Translations under genes and position numbers: made by a program
The notes under the pieces: model-generated
Seen by the model: the letters and a program-made list of their open reading frames with translations, nothing else
Database searches by the model: none
What the model was told of the DNA's origin: nothing
In this document: positions 27,722-35,258 of the stretch, one piece after another
Position numbering within the stretch: the first letter of the stretch is position 1
How the letters are laid out: every line of letters begins with the position of its first letter
Source: Thermococcus alcaliphilus
GTDB taxonomy: Archaea > Methanobacteriota_B > Thermococci > Thermococcales > Thermococcaceae
Direction of reading: 5' to 3'
Assembly (NCBI RefSeq): GCF_024054535.1
Contig: NZ_JAMXLV010000023.1
Location: 121,141 to 185,140, forward strand
DNA length: 64,000 nt

Positions 27722-29041
27722 TCATGAGGAATTTAAATACTTTCTCCCTAATGTTGTTATGAGGAGAGCCCACATGAAAGTGCCAAATATGGCTTCTAAG
27801 GATGCAAGAAACGTTCCTAACCCTTCAGGATGAAAATCTCCGTATCCTAGAGTTGTTGCTGTGACAATACTGAAGTATATAGCTTGCCAATACGACTTAA
27901 TTCCTGGTACAGTACCTGTTAACAGGTACAATATAGGAAATATTATTAAAACCAAAGAAAACCAAATAGATAACAGTCTTTTCCAACTGGTTCCGTATTT
28001 TATTGGTACATCTAGGAATATCCACTCGAGAATACCCCCAAACTTGACTAATAAAAACCTGAAAAGCTTCTTAAATGATTTTTTATTGGTGATTTTCCAG
28101 TCTTCCTTTGCTAGTTCAACTTTCCATTTTCTCCTCGCAACCATCTCCCGATAGAAATGGTATTCTAAATTATCTAAATCCTCTGGCCGTGAACTTTCTT
28201 TAAAAAGTCTTTTTGCTAAGTTAAACATTTCGACAGCAAAACGATTTGAATGGATGTTTGTATAATTCAAATACAACCTCCCCCCTATCTTGATGGGTGG
28301 AATCAATTTGCCTGTTTTAATAGCTGAAAACTTAAGGTTAATGTCATTGCTTACAGATAAATTTTTACCCAAAACGAGTTCGGTGATCATCGAAGAATTA
28401 AACCATATATCTGTAACGTTGGATTCTGAAAGGACTATTGTTAATGATTTTAACCCGTTTAGCCATAGAGTGCTTCCCTCACAGAGGATTATATATAACT
28501 TTCCCACATAGCAATTTGAATCCAAAAGTGTTTGAAGTTCTTCAATTTTAAAGAGGTTCGGATCAACTATGGATACATTAGAATCCTCAACCAAATCGTT
28601 TGTTTTCTTGGAGAGTATTCCATAAACAGTTGAGGGGATAGAGTAGATACCATGGAACTGTGAATTCGTGATATACAGTTCTTGAATGTTTGCATTGTAA
28701 ATAAGAAGGTCCTTGAACTTCAAAGGTTTATCTTCTCTGCCCCTAATAATCACCTCTAGCACATTAGCATTGCTAAGAATTATATTGTCCTCTATTTCCT
28801 TAATCCCAAATTCTTCCAAAACTTCCCACGTTAAGGGGAAGGTGTATAGATATGCACCTTCAAAGTTAAAATCTCCAGCTTGAAGTTTTCTTGCGACAGC
28901 GCTGAGTTTCAATTCCTCCAATTTTTCTCTCCAAACAAGTTTTTCTCCTTCCTCAAAGCTGATGTGGAGAGCGCAATATCTTGAGCCTTCCAATGGTGCT
29001 TCTTGACATTTACTTCCATCTGAATAAATGTAGTCGCACAT
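27722..29041 (-). CDS. two-TM K+ channel with Cys/His-rich N-terminus (paralogue 2)
   Basis: A 439-residue protein. The N-terminus has a zinc-knuckle-like C-x9-C-x10-C-x2-H pattern (residues 2-26, ending SRYCALH). A long middle region has strand-like periodicity (IYNANIQELYITNSQF; LSESNVTDIWFNSSM), like a degenerate beta-helix. The C-terminal about 100 residues are a channel module: outer helix SIWFSLVLIIFPILYLL, pore helix and filter TATTLGYGDFHP, inner helix LASLEAIFGTFMWALLITTL. The TLGYGD filter marks K+ selectivity. It lies 7 nt downstream of its larger paralogue, so the two form an operon and could form heteromeric channels. Confidence 0.78.
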   Translation of the reverse strand: MCDYIYSDGSKCQEAPLEGSRYCALHISFEEGEKLVWREKLEELKLSAVARKLQAGDFNFEGAYLYTFPLTWEVLEEFGIKEIEDNIILSNANVLEVIIRGREDKPLKFKDLLIYNANIQELYITNSQFHGIYSIPSTVYGILSKKTNDLVEDSNVSIVDPNLFKIEELQTLLDSNCYVGKLYIILCEGSTLWLNGLKSLTIVLSESNVTDIWFNSSMITELVLGKNLSVSNDINLKFSAIKTGKLIPPIKIGGRLYLNYTNIHSNRFAVEMFNLAKRLFKESSRPEDLDNLEYHFYREMVARRKWKVELAKEDWKITNKKSFKKLFRFLLVKFGGILEWIFLDVPIKYGTSWKRLLSIWFSLVLIIFPILYLLTGTVPGIKSYWQAIYFSIVTATTLGYGDFHPEGLGTFLASLEAIFGTFMWALLITTLGRKYLNSS

Positions 29042-29048
29042 AAAAACC

Positions 29049-30620
29049 TCACCTCATCCATTTTCTTGCTATGACCGCAACAATGAGTGCCATGAAGACA
29101 GCACCGGTAAAGGCCTCGAGGGCGCTTAGTGCTTTAAGCCAGCCCGTTGGATGCATGTCGCCGTAGCCAAGTGTTGTAAATGTGACGAGGGAGTAGTAGA
29201 GGGCGTTGGCAAAGCGAACAAGATAATTAGATGTTTGAGGGAACCCCTCAATGAAGTTGCTCCAGATGGTGTAAGGAATAGCATTCCCGATAATCACAAG
29301 CAATGAAATTCCTAACAAGCGAATCCAGTTTGTCCCGTATTCTGAGGGTAAGTCTCCGAGAAGCCATTCAAAGAAATTATAGGCATAAGCTCTGAGCTTT
29401 TCAAACTTCGTTTGCGCATTTTTGAGACGGGCTTTTCGTTTAGCCCGCATTTCGAGGACAAACATTTTGTCTGCGTTTTCTCTATCACCAAGTCGCTCGT
29501 ATATAATGCGTTGCATTTTGGCAATTTCTGCGAGTGGTTGAGGATGGCAAAAACGTTTAATACACATCTTAAATGAGTTATTTACGGTTATGTCTTTCCA
29601 ACATTCTTTATCTACGCAGTTTTCATCCAACAAAGAGTTTATATCTGAAGAGTTAGGTTCAATAAACATCGCTCTATCCGTAATTACAGCTCCATCGAAA
29701 GATATGTAGGTGAGGACTCGAACTCTCGTAAAGTACAACTCATTAAATTTTGCACCTTTAAAATTAGCCTCGTTAAATTTAGTCCACCCTTCGTAGATAG
29801 TTAAAAGCTCCCCAGGATACACTATTGTCTCATCAGTAAAGTATGCTTTTTTGAATTGTGCTCTCGCAAAGTTTGCTTTGTTGAACTTGCTTTCCATGAA
29901 GTGAGCTATGTTAAATTTTGAATCTTCAAAAATAGCTTCTTCAAAGACTGCCCAATTGAAGTCTGCAATATTGAACTGTGCCCACATAAAATCAGCATAT
30001 TTAAATTCCGCATTCTCAAAAATTCCTCGATTAAACTGTGCACCCATGAATCTAGCAACACTAAATTTTGCTCTTTCAAATAGTGCTTCCTTTTCGAATT
30101 TTGAGTATCGAAAGCTTATAAAGTTCTCAATTGGAATCATGCTTTGCAGGTCTTTATAGATCATGTCAACCTCTAGAGTTTTAAAAGAGTCAATTTCCAC
30201 ATCAGGAACCTGATCGCTTCCAAAACTTTGAAAAAGCTCTATATCCTTCAACTCAAGACTACTTTGAATATATGCTTGTTCGAAATTTGAATAGCTAAAC
30301 CATACATTTTCCTTAAATACTGCCCACTCAAAAGAAAAAATTTCATCTAATGTATTCCCCTCTGGATCAGAATATTTAATTAGTTCGTTTGGAATCCGCG
30401 GAAACACGAACCCTCTAGCATCAACCAGTTCCTCAAAAACTAACCTCTTTACCTTTTGTCCATGAACTTCAATCTCTTCGACTCTTGGCTTAAATCTCTC
30501 CAAAAACTTCCTGTAGAACTCTCTCGCCTCTTCCTCACTCTTGTTCGGCTTATGAAAAATACAGTACTTCTGGTTAGCAGTATCTGGGTCACAGTTACCA
30601 AAGTGCGCCATCTTGCACAT
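29049..30620 (-). CDS. pentapeptide-repeat K+ channel with Cys/His-rich N-terminus (paralogue 1)
   Basis: A 523-residue fusion. Residues 2-22 hold a C-x7-C-x8-C-x2-H cluster like that of the downstream paralogue, which supports the ATG at 30620. Residues about 175-290 are clear pentapeptide repeats with central phenylalanine (AKFSV ARFMG AQFNR; ADFMW AQFNI ADFNW), a right-handed beta-helix. The C-terminal module has helix LLGISLLVIIGNAIPYTIW, filter TFTTLGYGDMHP and inner helix EAFTGAVFMALIVAVIARK. A pre-helix motif (EYGTNWIRLL) is shared with the paralogue (KYGTSWKRLL). It is probably a ligand- or protein-gated K+ channel; the gating signal is unknown. Confidence 0.82.
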   Translation of the reverse strand: MCKMAHFGNCDPDTANQKYCIFHKPNKSEEEAREFYRKFLERFKPRVEEIEVHGQKVKRLVFEELVDARGFVFPRIPNELIKYSDPEGNTLDEIFSFEWAVFKENVWFSYSNFEQAYIQSSLELKDIELFQSFGSDQVPDVEIDSFKTLEVDMIYKDLQSMIPIENFISFRYSKFEKEALFERAKFSVARFMGAQFNRGIFENAEFKYADFMWAQFNIADFNWAVFEEAIFEDSKFNIAHFMESKFNKANFARAQFKKAYFTDETIVYPGELLTIYEGWTKFNEANFKGAKFNELYFTRVRVLTYISFDGAVITDRAMFIEPNSSDINSLLDENCVDKECWKDITVNNSFKMCIKRFCHPQPLAEIAKMQRIIYERLGDRENADKMFVLEMRAKRKARLKNAQTKFEKLRAYAYNFFEWLLGDLPSEYGTNWIRLLGISLLVIIGNAIPYTIWSNFIEGFPQTSNYLVRFANALYYSLVTFTTLGYGDMHPTGWLKALSALEAFTGAVFMALIVAVIARKWMR

Positions 30621-30660
30621 GAATGTATCTTTATGTGAACTTTCCTAAAAACTTTCCGCA

Positions 30661-30676
30661 CCCGCACATGTGCGGG
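30661..30676. promoter_or_regulatory. 16-bp perfect palindrome in a divergent promoter region
   Basis: CCCGCACATGTGCGGG is perfectly self-complementary and GC-rich within a 101-bp AT-rich region between the divergent channel and ABC-transporter genes. It could be an operator for one or both promoters. An AACTATAACTA TATA-like stretch (30680-30690) follows on the plus side. Confidence 0.55.
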
Positions 30677-30721
30677 GTTAACTATAACTACTTCAAAGCC
30701 CTATTTTAAATCGGTGAAAAC

Positions 30722-31573
30722 ATGCCTGTAATTGAGGTTAAGAATGTTAGAAAGTACTACGGTGATGTTAGAGGTGTGGAAAACTTAAGCTTCGAGGTCG
30801 AGGAGGGCGAAATCTACGGGTTTTTGGGGCCAAACGGGGCCGGAAAAACCACAACCGTCAAAATTCTCGTCAAAATAATAAAGGACTATACTGGAGAAGT
30901 TAAGGTTTTTGACAAAGACCTTAGGAAGTGGGGCAAGGACTACTACAACAAAATCGGCGTTTCCTTCGAGTTTCCAGCGGTTTACTCCCGCCTGACTGCC
31001 CTCGAAAACCTCGAGTTCTTCGCGAGCTTTTACAAAAAGCACCTTGACCCGATGGAAGTTCTCAAGATGGTGGGGCTTGACAAAGAGGCAGACCAGCTAG
31101 TCGCTGGCTTTTCTAAGGGCATGAAGAAAAAACTTGATTTGGCAAGGGCTTTGCTCCCTGATCCCGATATCCTTTTCCTTGATGAACCCCTAGAGGGCCT
31201 CGACCCAGCAAGTGCCAGAAAGTTCAAAGACCTCTTCCTTGAGATGAAGGAGAGCGGAAAGACTATTTTCCTCACCACTCACAACATGTACGTGGCCGAT
31301 GAGCTTTGCGACAGAGTTGCTTTCATTGTCGATGGCTCCGTTAGGCTCGTGGACAACCCGGGCGAGCTCAAGGTGAAGATGGGTAAGAGGCTCGTGAAAG
31401 TCGAGTACGTGGCGAGCAACGAGGTGAGAACGGCGGAGTTCCCGCTCGAGGGCATCGGCCGGAACGAGGAGTTTCTAAACATCCTGAGGAACTACGAGAT
31501 AAGGAGGATCAACACGGAGGAGCCTACCTTAGAAGAGATCTTCCTCAAGGTGACGGGGAGGCGGCTCGTATGA
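30722..31573 (+). CDS. ABC transporter, ATP-binding protein
   Basis: A 283-residue ATPase of an ABC-2 type exporter. Walker A is GPNGAGKTTT (about residues 38-47), the signature loop is the variant AGFSKGMKKKLDLARAL, Walker B is ILFLDEPLEGLDP, and the H-loop is LTTHN. The C-terminal about 60 residues form the regulatory tail common in such exporters. The start follows GGTGAAAAC. The 3' third (from about 31290) is noticeably more GC-rich than the rest of the gene. It overlaps the first permease by ATGA. The substrate is unknown. Confidence 0.9.
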   Translation: MPVIEVKNVRKYYGDVRGVENLSFEVEEGEIYGFLGPNGAGKTTTVKILVKIIKDYTGEVKVFDKDLRKWGKDYYNKIGVSFEFPAVYSRLTALENLEFFASFYKKHLDPMEVLKMVGLDKEADQLVAGFSKGMKKKLDLARALLPDPDILFLDEPLEGLDPASARKFKDLFLEMKESGKTIFLTTHNMYVADELCDRVAFIVDGSVRLVDNPGELKVKMGKRLVKVEYVASNEVRTAEFPLEGIGRNEEFLNILRNYEIRRINTEEPTLEEIFLKVTGRRLV

Positions 31574-32271
31574 TGGGGAACCTGCTGAAGACGAACCTCA
31601 TCGTCGGGGTTAGGAGCTATGTCTACCCGATATATGTGCTCATAGGTCTCGCCTATGGACTAATGCTCATGGCGTTTCCAGAGCAGTACCTTCCCACAAT
31701 GGTGCCTATCTTTCTCATATTCGAGCCGGGGCTCGTTGGATTTATGTTCGTTGGCACTGAGATATTCGCGGAGAAGAAGGATGGCGCAATAAGCGCCCTC
31801 GCAGTGACGCCAATAGAGTGGAGAAGTTACATATTTGCTAAAACATTTCTGATGAGCGTTCTCTCAATAATTGGGGCAGTGCTAATAATGGCTATTGGCA
31901 CACGCTCCCTTGAAGGGCTTCCTTACGTTATCGTGGGAGTCTTTCTGTGCTCGATAGTTTACACCCTCCTCGGTATAGGGATAGCGGCAAAGTACCACGA
32001 TCTTGATGATTACTTCGTGCCGATAATGGCTGTTCTAGTGGTCTCGCTACTTCCCTTTGCCCACTATCACGGTTACCTCACAAACGAAATATGGAAAGTC
32101 CTCTACATTGTTCCCAGCTACCCAGCACTTTATTTCTTTAAAGCTCCTTTTGTAGAGGTCTCAAGGGATACCTTGGCGCTTTCAGGGGTAGCTTTGCTCC
32201 TCTGGTCTGGTATAGCGTATTATGTAGCTAAAATAAGGTTCTACAAGTATGCTGTGGAGGGATTGAGATGA
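31570..32271 (+). CDS. ABC-2 type permease, subunit 1
   Basis: A 233-residue membrane protein with about six helices (PIYVLIGLAYGLMLMAF; MSVLSIIGAVLIMAIG; YVIVGVFLCSIVYTLLGIGI). The short cytosolic motif EIFAEKKDGAISALAVTPI matches the coupling region of ABC-2 exporters. Two ATG codons (31570 and 31573) are possible starts; the first overlaps the ATPase stop. It overlaps the second permease by ATGA. With the ATPase it should make a heterodimeric exporter, possibly for a drug, lipid or antibiotic-like compound. Confidence 0.82.
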   Translation: MMGNLLKTNLIVGVRSYVYPIYVLIGLAYGLMLMAFPEQYLPTMVPIFLIFEPGLVGFMFVGTEIFAEKKDGAISALAVTPIEWRSYIFAKTFLMSVLSIIGAVLIMAIGTRSLEGLPYVIVGVFLCSIVYTLLGIGIAAKYHDLDDYFVPIMAVLVVSLLPFAHYHGYLTNEIWKVLYIVPSYPALYFFKAPFVEVSRDTLALSGVALLLWSGIAYYVAKIRFYKYAVEGLR

Positions 32272-32972
32272 GTTTTGTGAAGAAGTTTGGAGCTATTTAT
32301 AAGACCGACCTCAAGCTTTTAAGGAGGGACCCAATGCTCTTGTACAGCGTGGTTATGACTCTCGTGATCCTCCTCATCATCCGCTACTTCAAAGACCGCA
32401 TCGGGCCTTACTATCCTCTTTTAGCCCTCCTGGGCCTGATATTCATACCCATGATATTCGGCATGATACCTGGCTTTATGATGGCTGACGAAAAGGAAGA
32501 CAAAACTATTCAAGCTCTCCAAGTCATCCCTATCTCAAGCGAGGCCTTTTTGGCATATAGGCTAACTTGGGCTTCAATAGTAGTGGCTGTATTTACTTTC
32601 GTTGCCCCCTATATACTCGACATAGAAATACCCCAAAAGGGCATTCTAGCTCTAATGACGCTCTTCCTTTTTGAGGTGTGGATCTACGGGCTGCTCATCA
32701 CGGTGTTCTCGGAGTCCAGGATGCAGGCGTTAACTGTGGGCAAGGTCCTCGGCTGGCTGCTCTTCCTGCCCCCGGCGATAAAGCTCATCGTGGTGTGGCG
32801 GAACCTCTCAACGGACTGGAGCAGGTTTACGGCGTTCCTCCCAACTTACTGGCTCTATAAGGTCTTTGAAGGAATCCCACTTAACGACTACAGCAATTTC
32901 CCAATAGCTCTTGCGGTGCATTTGGCGTGGCTGATACCTCTGGTAGTGCTGTTCAGAAAGAGAGTATTGTAG
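32268..32972 (+). CDS. ABC-2 type permease, subunit 2
   Basis: A 234-residue membrane protein paralogous in layout to the upstream subunit: N-terminal cytosolic KTDLKLLRRDPMLLYSV, first helix, then the coupling motif FMMADEKEDKTIQALQVIPI and four more helices. A GC-rich patch (about 32690-32840) interrupts otherwise AT-rich codons. The gene ends the three-gene ABC operon; 128 nt of gene-free sequence follow, with a promoter for the next gene. Confidence 0.8.
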   Translation: MSFVKKFGAIYKTDLKLLRRDPMLLYSVVMTLVILLIIRYFKDRIGPYYPLLALLGLIFIPMIFGMIPGFMMADEKEDKTIQALQVIPISSEAFLAYRLTWASIVVAVFTFVAPYILDIEIPQKGILALMTLFLFEVWIYGLLITVFSESRMQALTVGKVLGWLLFLPPAIKLIVVWRNLSTDWSRFTAFLPTYWLYKVFEGIPLNDYSNFPIALAVHLAWLIPLVVLFRKRVL

Positions 32973-33100
32973 GTCTTACCAAAAGTCCAATAAGCTGCTC
33001 TATTCTCTCTTTTATTCCAGGTGTTTTTTCGAGTTATCTGAGCCGTTTTTTGAACCAAAAGCTTAAACTATAGTGGGTGCTATTTTAGAATGGTGGTTTT

Positions 33101-34147
33101 ATGAGGGAGGCTATGTATTGGGAGCCCTTAGAGGGCAACAGGGTGAGATGTTACTTATGCCCTCTAAACTGTCTCATAGATGAAGGGCAGAGGGGTTCCT
33201 GCAGGGTTAGGAAGAACATTGGCGGTAAGCTTTACACCCTTAATTATGGGAAGGTATCTTCTATGGCTGCCGATCCGATTGAAAAGAAGCCGCTCTTTCA
33301 CTTTTATCCGGGCTCCTGTGCATTCTCTATAGGCACAGTTGGGTGTAACATGCACTGCATCCACTGCCAAAACTGGGAGATAAGCCAAGCTGATGAGACT
33401 TTTCCCTACTTGGAGGATGCCACTTCGGAGGCTATAGTGAGGCTAGCCAAACATTATGGATGCGAGAGCATAGCTTACACATACAACGAGCCGACGATAT
33501 GGTATGAATTCGTTCTCGAAACTTCAAAGCTCGCCAAAAGAGAAGGCCTCAAGAACATTCTCGTGACGAACGGCTACATAAACGAGGAACCCTTTAGGGA
33601 GTTAGCCCCTTATATAGATGCCATGAACATTGACATAAAGGCCTTTCGGGATGAGTTTTACAGAAAGATCTCGAAGGTGCCAAGTTTAGAGCCGAGCAAG
33701 AGAACTGCGGTTATAGCCAAGAAGGAGTTTGGGATTCACGTTGAGCTTACATACCTCATAATACCAACGCTAAATGACAGTGAAGAAGAGATAAGAGCTT
33801 TTGCGAGATGGGTGGTTGAAGAGCTAGGTGATGATACACCAGTACACTTCTCACGCTTTTTCCCCCATTATAAGCTCCTCACATTGCCTCCAACGCCAGT
33901 TGAGACCATTGAAAAGGCTTACCGCATAGCTAAGGAGGAAGGGTTGAAGTTTGTATATACCGGAAACATCCCAGGCCATGATGGAGAAAACACATACTGC
34001 CCAAAGTGTGGAAAACCTTTAATAGTTAGGTGGGGCTTTACGATAGAGGAGTACCACATAAAGGATGGAAAATGTGAATACTGTGGTGAACCAATACCGA
34101 TAATTGGCGAATATAAGAAAAGACATTACAGAGGAATGTGGTGGTAA
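33101..34147 (+). CDS. amrS: AmrS-type radical SAM enzyme (AmmeMemoRadiSam system)
   Basis: A 348-residue radical SAM enzyme. An N-terminal zinc-like cluster (CYLCPLNCLI...GSCRVR) precedes the SAM cluster motif GCNMHCIHCQNW (C-x3-C-x2-C, about residue 82), followed by GYINEEPFRELAPYIDAMNIDIK. A C-terminal zinc ribbon (CPKCGKPL...CEYCGEPI) is typical of AmrS. AmrA and AmrB partners are not encoded nearby. The reaction of the system is not settled. It starts at ATG 33101 after GGTGG and has a TATA-like CTTAAACTATAG about 35 nt upstream. It could equally be called PflA-like (COG1180). Confidence 0.88.
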   Translation: MREAMYWEPLEGNRVRCYLCPLNCLIDEGQRGSCRVRKNIGGKLYTLNYGKVSSMAADPIEKKPLFHFYPGSCAFSIGTVGCNMHCIHCQNWEISQADETFPYLEDATSEAIVRLAKHYGCESIAYTYNEPTIWYEFVLETSKLAKREGLKNILVTNGYINEEPFRELAPYIDAMNIDIKAFRDEFYRKISKVPSLEPSKRTAVIAKKEFGIHVELTYLIIPTLNDSEEEIRAFARWVVEELGDDTPVHFSRFFPHYKLLTLPPTPVETIEKAYRIAKEEGLKFVYTGNIPGHDGENTYCPKCGKPLIVRWGFTIEEYHIKDGKCEYCGEPIPIIGEYKKRHYRGMWW

Positions 34148-34148
34148 T

Positions 34149-34973
34149 ATGGCAACAATGAGGGTTAGATTTTATATAGAGGCACTCTCAAACCACAAGA
34201 AAGCTTTGGAAAGGGCTGTCGAAGAGATCGTAAAGTCCCTAAAGAATGAAACCAATGTAAAGGTTGAGAACATAAGAGCCGAGGATATCCTTGAAAACCC
34301 TGAAGAGGAGATGCTCAAATACTCAAGCATGGTTGAGGCAGAACTGGAGGGCCCTTTTGAAGAAATAGTGAAAGCCACCATGAAATATGCCCCCGCAATA
34401 GTTGAAGTTGTATCCCCTGCCAAAATTGAAATAGATGCCAAAGACCTTATGAAAATCCTTGGGGAAGTTTCTTTATTCATGGGCAAGCTCATGGAGAAGT
34501 TTGGAGGTCTCGTTGCATACCCCTCTCTCGATGAGATTCCAAAGCCAAAAGTGGGCTACAGTAGGGAAGAGATTGAAGAGATGATAATCGACGGCAAAGA
34601 GATTCTCTACCGATTCGTTATAGAAACGTATGGGAAAAACAAGGAAGTCGTGGAGGAGACCATGCTGAAGGCCTTTGCATATGAGGGCTGTAAGATAAAC
34701 AAAATCCTTGTAAAAGTGCAGGAGGAGGGGGAGGAGAGAATATACGCCCTTGTTGCGAGTGAGCTGGTATCACCTTTTGAGGTTCTCTTCCAGCTTACGG
34801 CAAAATATGCACCGGTTGCAATATCGATAATCGAGCCAGAGATAGTTGACATCTCTGCAACGGAGCTTCAAAATGCTCTCACAGACCTTGGAGGTTTTGT
34901 CCACGAACTTATCCACAGGCCGCTTAAGAAAAAGCTCATAGAAAAGGACACCTTCAAGTTCAAGCTCTCTTGA
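34149..34973 (+). CDS. conserved hypothetical protein with internal duplication
   Basis: A 274-residue soluble acidic protein of two homologous halves: FEEIVKATMKYAPAIVEVVS in the first repeats as FEVLFQLTAKYAPVAISIIE in the second, each preceded by an acidic helical stretch and followed by a helix ending in MGKLMEKF or VHELIHRP. I do not recognise the family and see no catalytic motif. The start at ATG 34149 comes one base after the amrS stop, so it is probably cotranscribed with it. The duplicated fold suggests a pseudo-dimer binding protein; this is only inference. Confidence 0.65.
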   Translation: MATMRVRFYIEALSNHKKALERAVEEIVKSLKNETNVKVENIRAEDILENPEEEMLKYSSMVEAELEGPFEEIVKATMKYAPAIVEVVSPAKIEIDAKDLMKILGEVSLFMGKLMEKFGGLVAYPSLDEIPKPKVGYSREEIEEMIIDGKEILYRFVIETYGKNKEVVEETMLKAFAYEGCKINKILVKVQEEGEERIYALVASELVSPFEVLFQLTAKYAPVAISIIEPEIVDISATELQNALTDLGGFVHELIHRPLKKKLIEKDTFKFKLS

Positions 34974-35258
34974 ACCTTTAATTTATCGTAGGGAAAAAGT
35001 TTATAAGCAGATGCCGTTATTGGTGGCAGGGAGTTTACTCTCCCCTTCAACTTTTGTCGAGATATTATCGGCAAAAGGCGAATTTTGTATAGGCATTAGG
35101 TAAACGCCATTTTTAGCCATTGGGGGAAAAAGACGGCTTTTCTAATCGTTAGAAAGGGTCTGAAAGCGAAAAGTATATAAACCCTAAGCTACATATAGCT
35201 ACTGAAGAATACCATAGTTGGGGGTTTAGCCCCCACAAGGTATCGGAGGTGTGAAGAC
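34974..35258 (+). promoter_or_regulatory. promoter and leader region of the S-layer gene
   Basis: A 285-bp gene-free region. A first TATA-like element (AAGTTTATAAG, about 34999-35009) is followed by a GGGAG/CTCCC hairpin (35030-35045). The main promoter is GTATATAAAC (35173-35182), with an inverted repeat TTTCTAA-TCG-TTAGAAA (35139-35155) about 18 bp upstream. In the leader, a stem TGGGGG/CCCCCA (35219-35235) stands ahead of a near-perfect GGAGGTGTGA ribosome binding site. The whole looks built for very high, stable expression. Confidence 0.65.
35219..35235 (+). other. 5' leader hairpin of the S-layer mRNA
   Basis: A 6-bp GC stem TGGGGG/CCCCCA with a 5-nt loop (TTTAG), about 10 nt upstream of GGAGGTGTGA. 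By analogy with abundant mRNAs it may protect the 5' end or keep the ribosome binding site open. Confidence 0.6.
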
